A DNA stretch of 6,514 nucleotides from an uncultured Eubacteriales bacterium (GTDB lineage: Bacteria; Bacillota; Clostridia; Peptostreptococcales; Anaerovoracaceae), in contig CAJUEB010000127.1 in NCBI GenBank assembly GCA_910585135.1, positions 1 through 6,514 on the forward strand, in the 5' to 3' direction. Positions 6,077 to 6,514 of the stretch are shown here, piece by piece; position 1 is the first letter of the stretch, and every line of letters begins with the position of its first letter. Under the pieces are notes generated by a model. The model was not told the DNA's origin. It made no database searches and saw nothing but the letters and a program-made list of their open reading frames with translations. Made by a program: the position numbers and the translations under genes.

Positions 6077-6514
6077 CCAGGTTGCGTTGAAATTGAATGT
6101 AGATCCGCTCATCATGAGCGCTCTGCGTGAGGATATCACCAGTGAAGATGTATCTGCGAACAGCGTGATGCGGCGACCGCAGAAGGGCGAGGCTGATTTG
6201 ATCTGTAAAGAGGACGGCATCGTTTGCGGCTTGCAGATTTTCGAGCGGGTTTTTACGCTCCTTGATGAGAAATCGGAGCTGGCGCTTTCCGTAAAGGACG
6301 GCGATGCGGTAAAACGCGGGCAGGTGATGGCAAAGCTTCGGGGCGATATCAGGGCGATTCTCTGCGGGGAACGCACCGCCCTTAATTATTTGCAGCGGAT
6401 GAGCGGGATCGCTACTTGTACGCGTTCGATGGCGGACATGCTGGCGGAAGCGGGCATCAAGCTGCTGGATACGCGAAAAACCACGCCCAACAACCGCATT
6501 TTTGAAAAATATGC
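6069..6514 (+). CDS. nadC: Quinolinate phosphoribosyltransferase NadC (3' end outside window)
   Basis: Nicotinate-nucleotide pyrophosphorylase (carboxylating): converts quinolinate and phosphoribosyl pyrophosphate to nicotinate mononucleotide, CO2 and pyrophosphate, the step after NadA. Only about 148 residues are present, roughly half of the usual 275-295; the gene runs off the window and is not broken. Visible are REDITSEDV near 20-28 (the N-terminal EDI motif), a lipoyl-like segment with KEDGIVCGL and VKDGDAVKRGQ, then GERTALNYLQRMSGIAT (100-116) and the active-site DTRKTTPNNR (134-143). The last motif has PNNR where E. coli has PGLR. The ATG at 6069 overlaps the nadB stop (6074-6076) by 8 bases in a different frame and is preceded by AGGAGG, so it is almost certainly expressed from the nadB promoter with translational coupling. 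Confidence 0.96.
   Translation, partial: MFDQVALKLNVDPLIMSALREDITSEDVSANSVMRRPQKGEADLICKEDGIVCGLQIFERVFTLLDEKSELALSVKDGDAVKRGQVMAKLRGDIRAILCGERTALNYLQRMSGIATCTRSMADMLAEAGIKLLDTRKTTPNNRIFEKY

Overview
The window reads as a chromosomal segment of a strictly anaerobic member of the Bacillota, probably Clostridia or a relative. The reasons are clean AGGAGG-type ribosome binding sites, a short NadB lacking most of the usual C-terminal helical domain, a DUF4080-type B12-binding radical SAM protein and a corrinoid-associated G3E GTPase. Assignments rest on motif recognition by eye. No genus is claimed.

Left half (1-3368, + strand). A 184-base AT-rich leader holds no recognisable gene but has a 10-base direct repeat. 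It is followed by a CobW/P47K-type G3E GTPase (185-1312). A 265-base spacer comes next. Its last 99 bases form a possible 32-codon ORF with its own ribosome binding site, and its stop overlaps the next start as ATGA. The next gene is a 596-residue B12-binding-domain radical SAM protein (1578-3368). A metallochaperone-like GTPase beside a cobalamin-dependent radical enzyme makes a corrinoid-related partnership plausible but unproven.

Middle (3369-3552). This convergent intergenic region has a strong GC hairpin whose T-rich side faces the minus strand, so it best fits the nadA terminator. It also has a degenerate tandem duplication of about 40 bases with a 66-67 base period.

Right half (3553-6514). 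This is the de novo NAD pathway from aspartate. nadA (quinolinate synthase) is on the minus strand, divergent from nadB (L-aspartate oxidase) and nadC (quinolinate phosphoribosyltransferase, cut by the window end) on the plus strand. NadB makes iminoaspartate, NadA condenses it with dihydroxyacetone phosphate to quinolinate, and NadC converts quinolinate to nicotinate mononucleotide. The shared 208-base divergent region contains two near-consensus sigma-A promoters back to back. Between their -35 elements sit two near-identical ACAnATGT boxes, a good candidate for a common NAD or niacin-responsive operator. nadA most likely starts at a GTG at 4470, because the upstream TTG start overlaps its own Shine-Dalgarno sequence. 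NadB carries an unusual Asp/Ala/Gly repeat tract near its C-terminus.

The genes are mostly ordinary housekeeping functions. The points most worth a second look are the coupled mini-ORF, the variant GTPase motif, the NadB repeat tract and the divergent nad control region.
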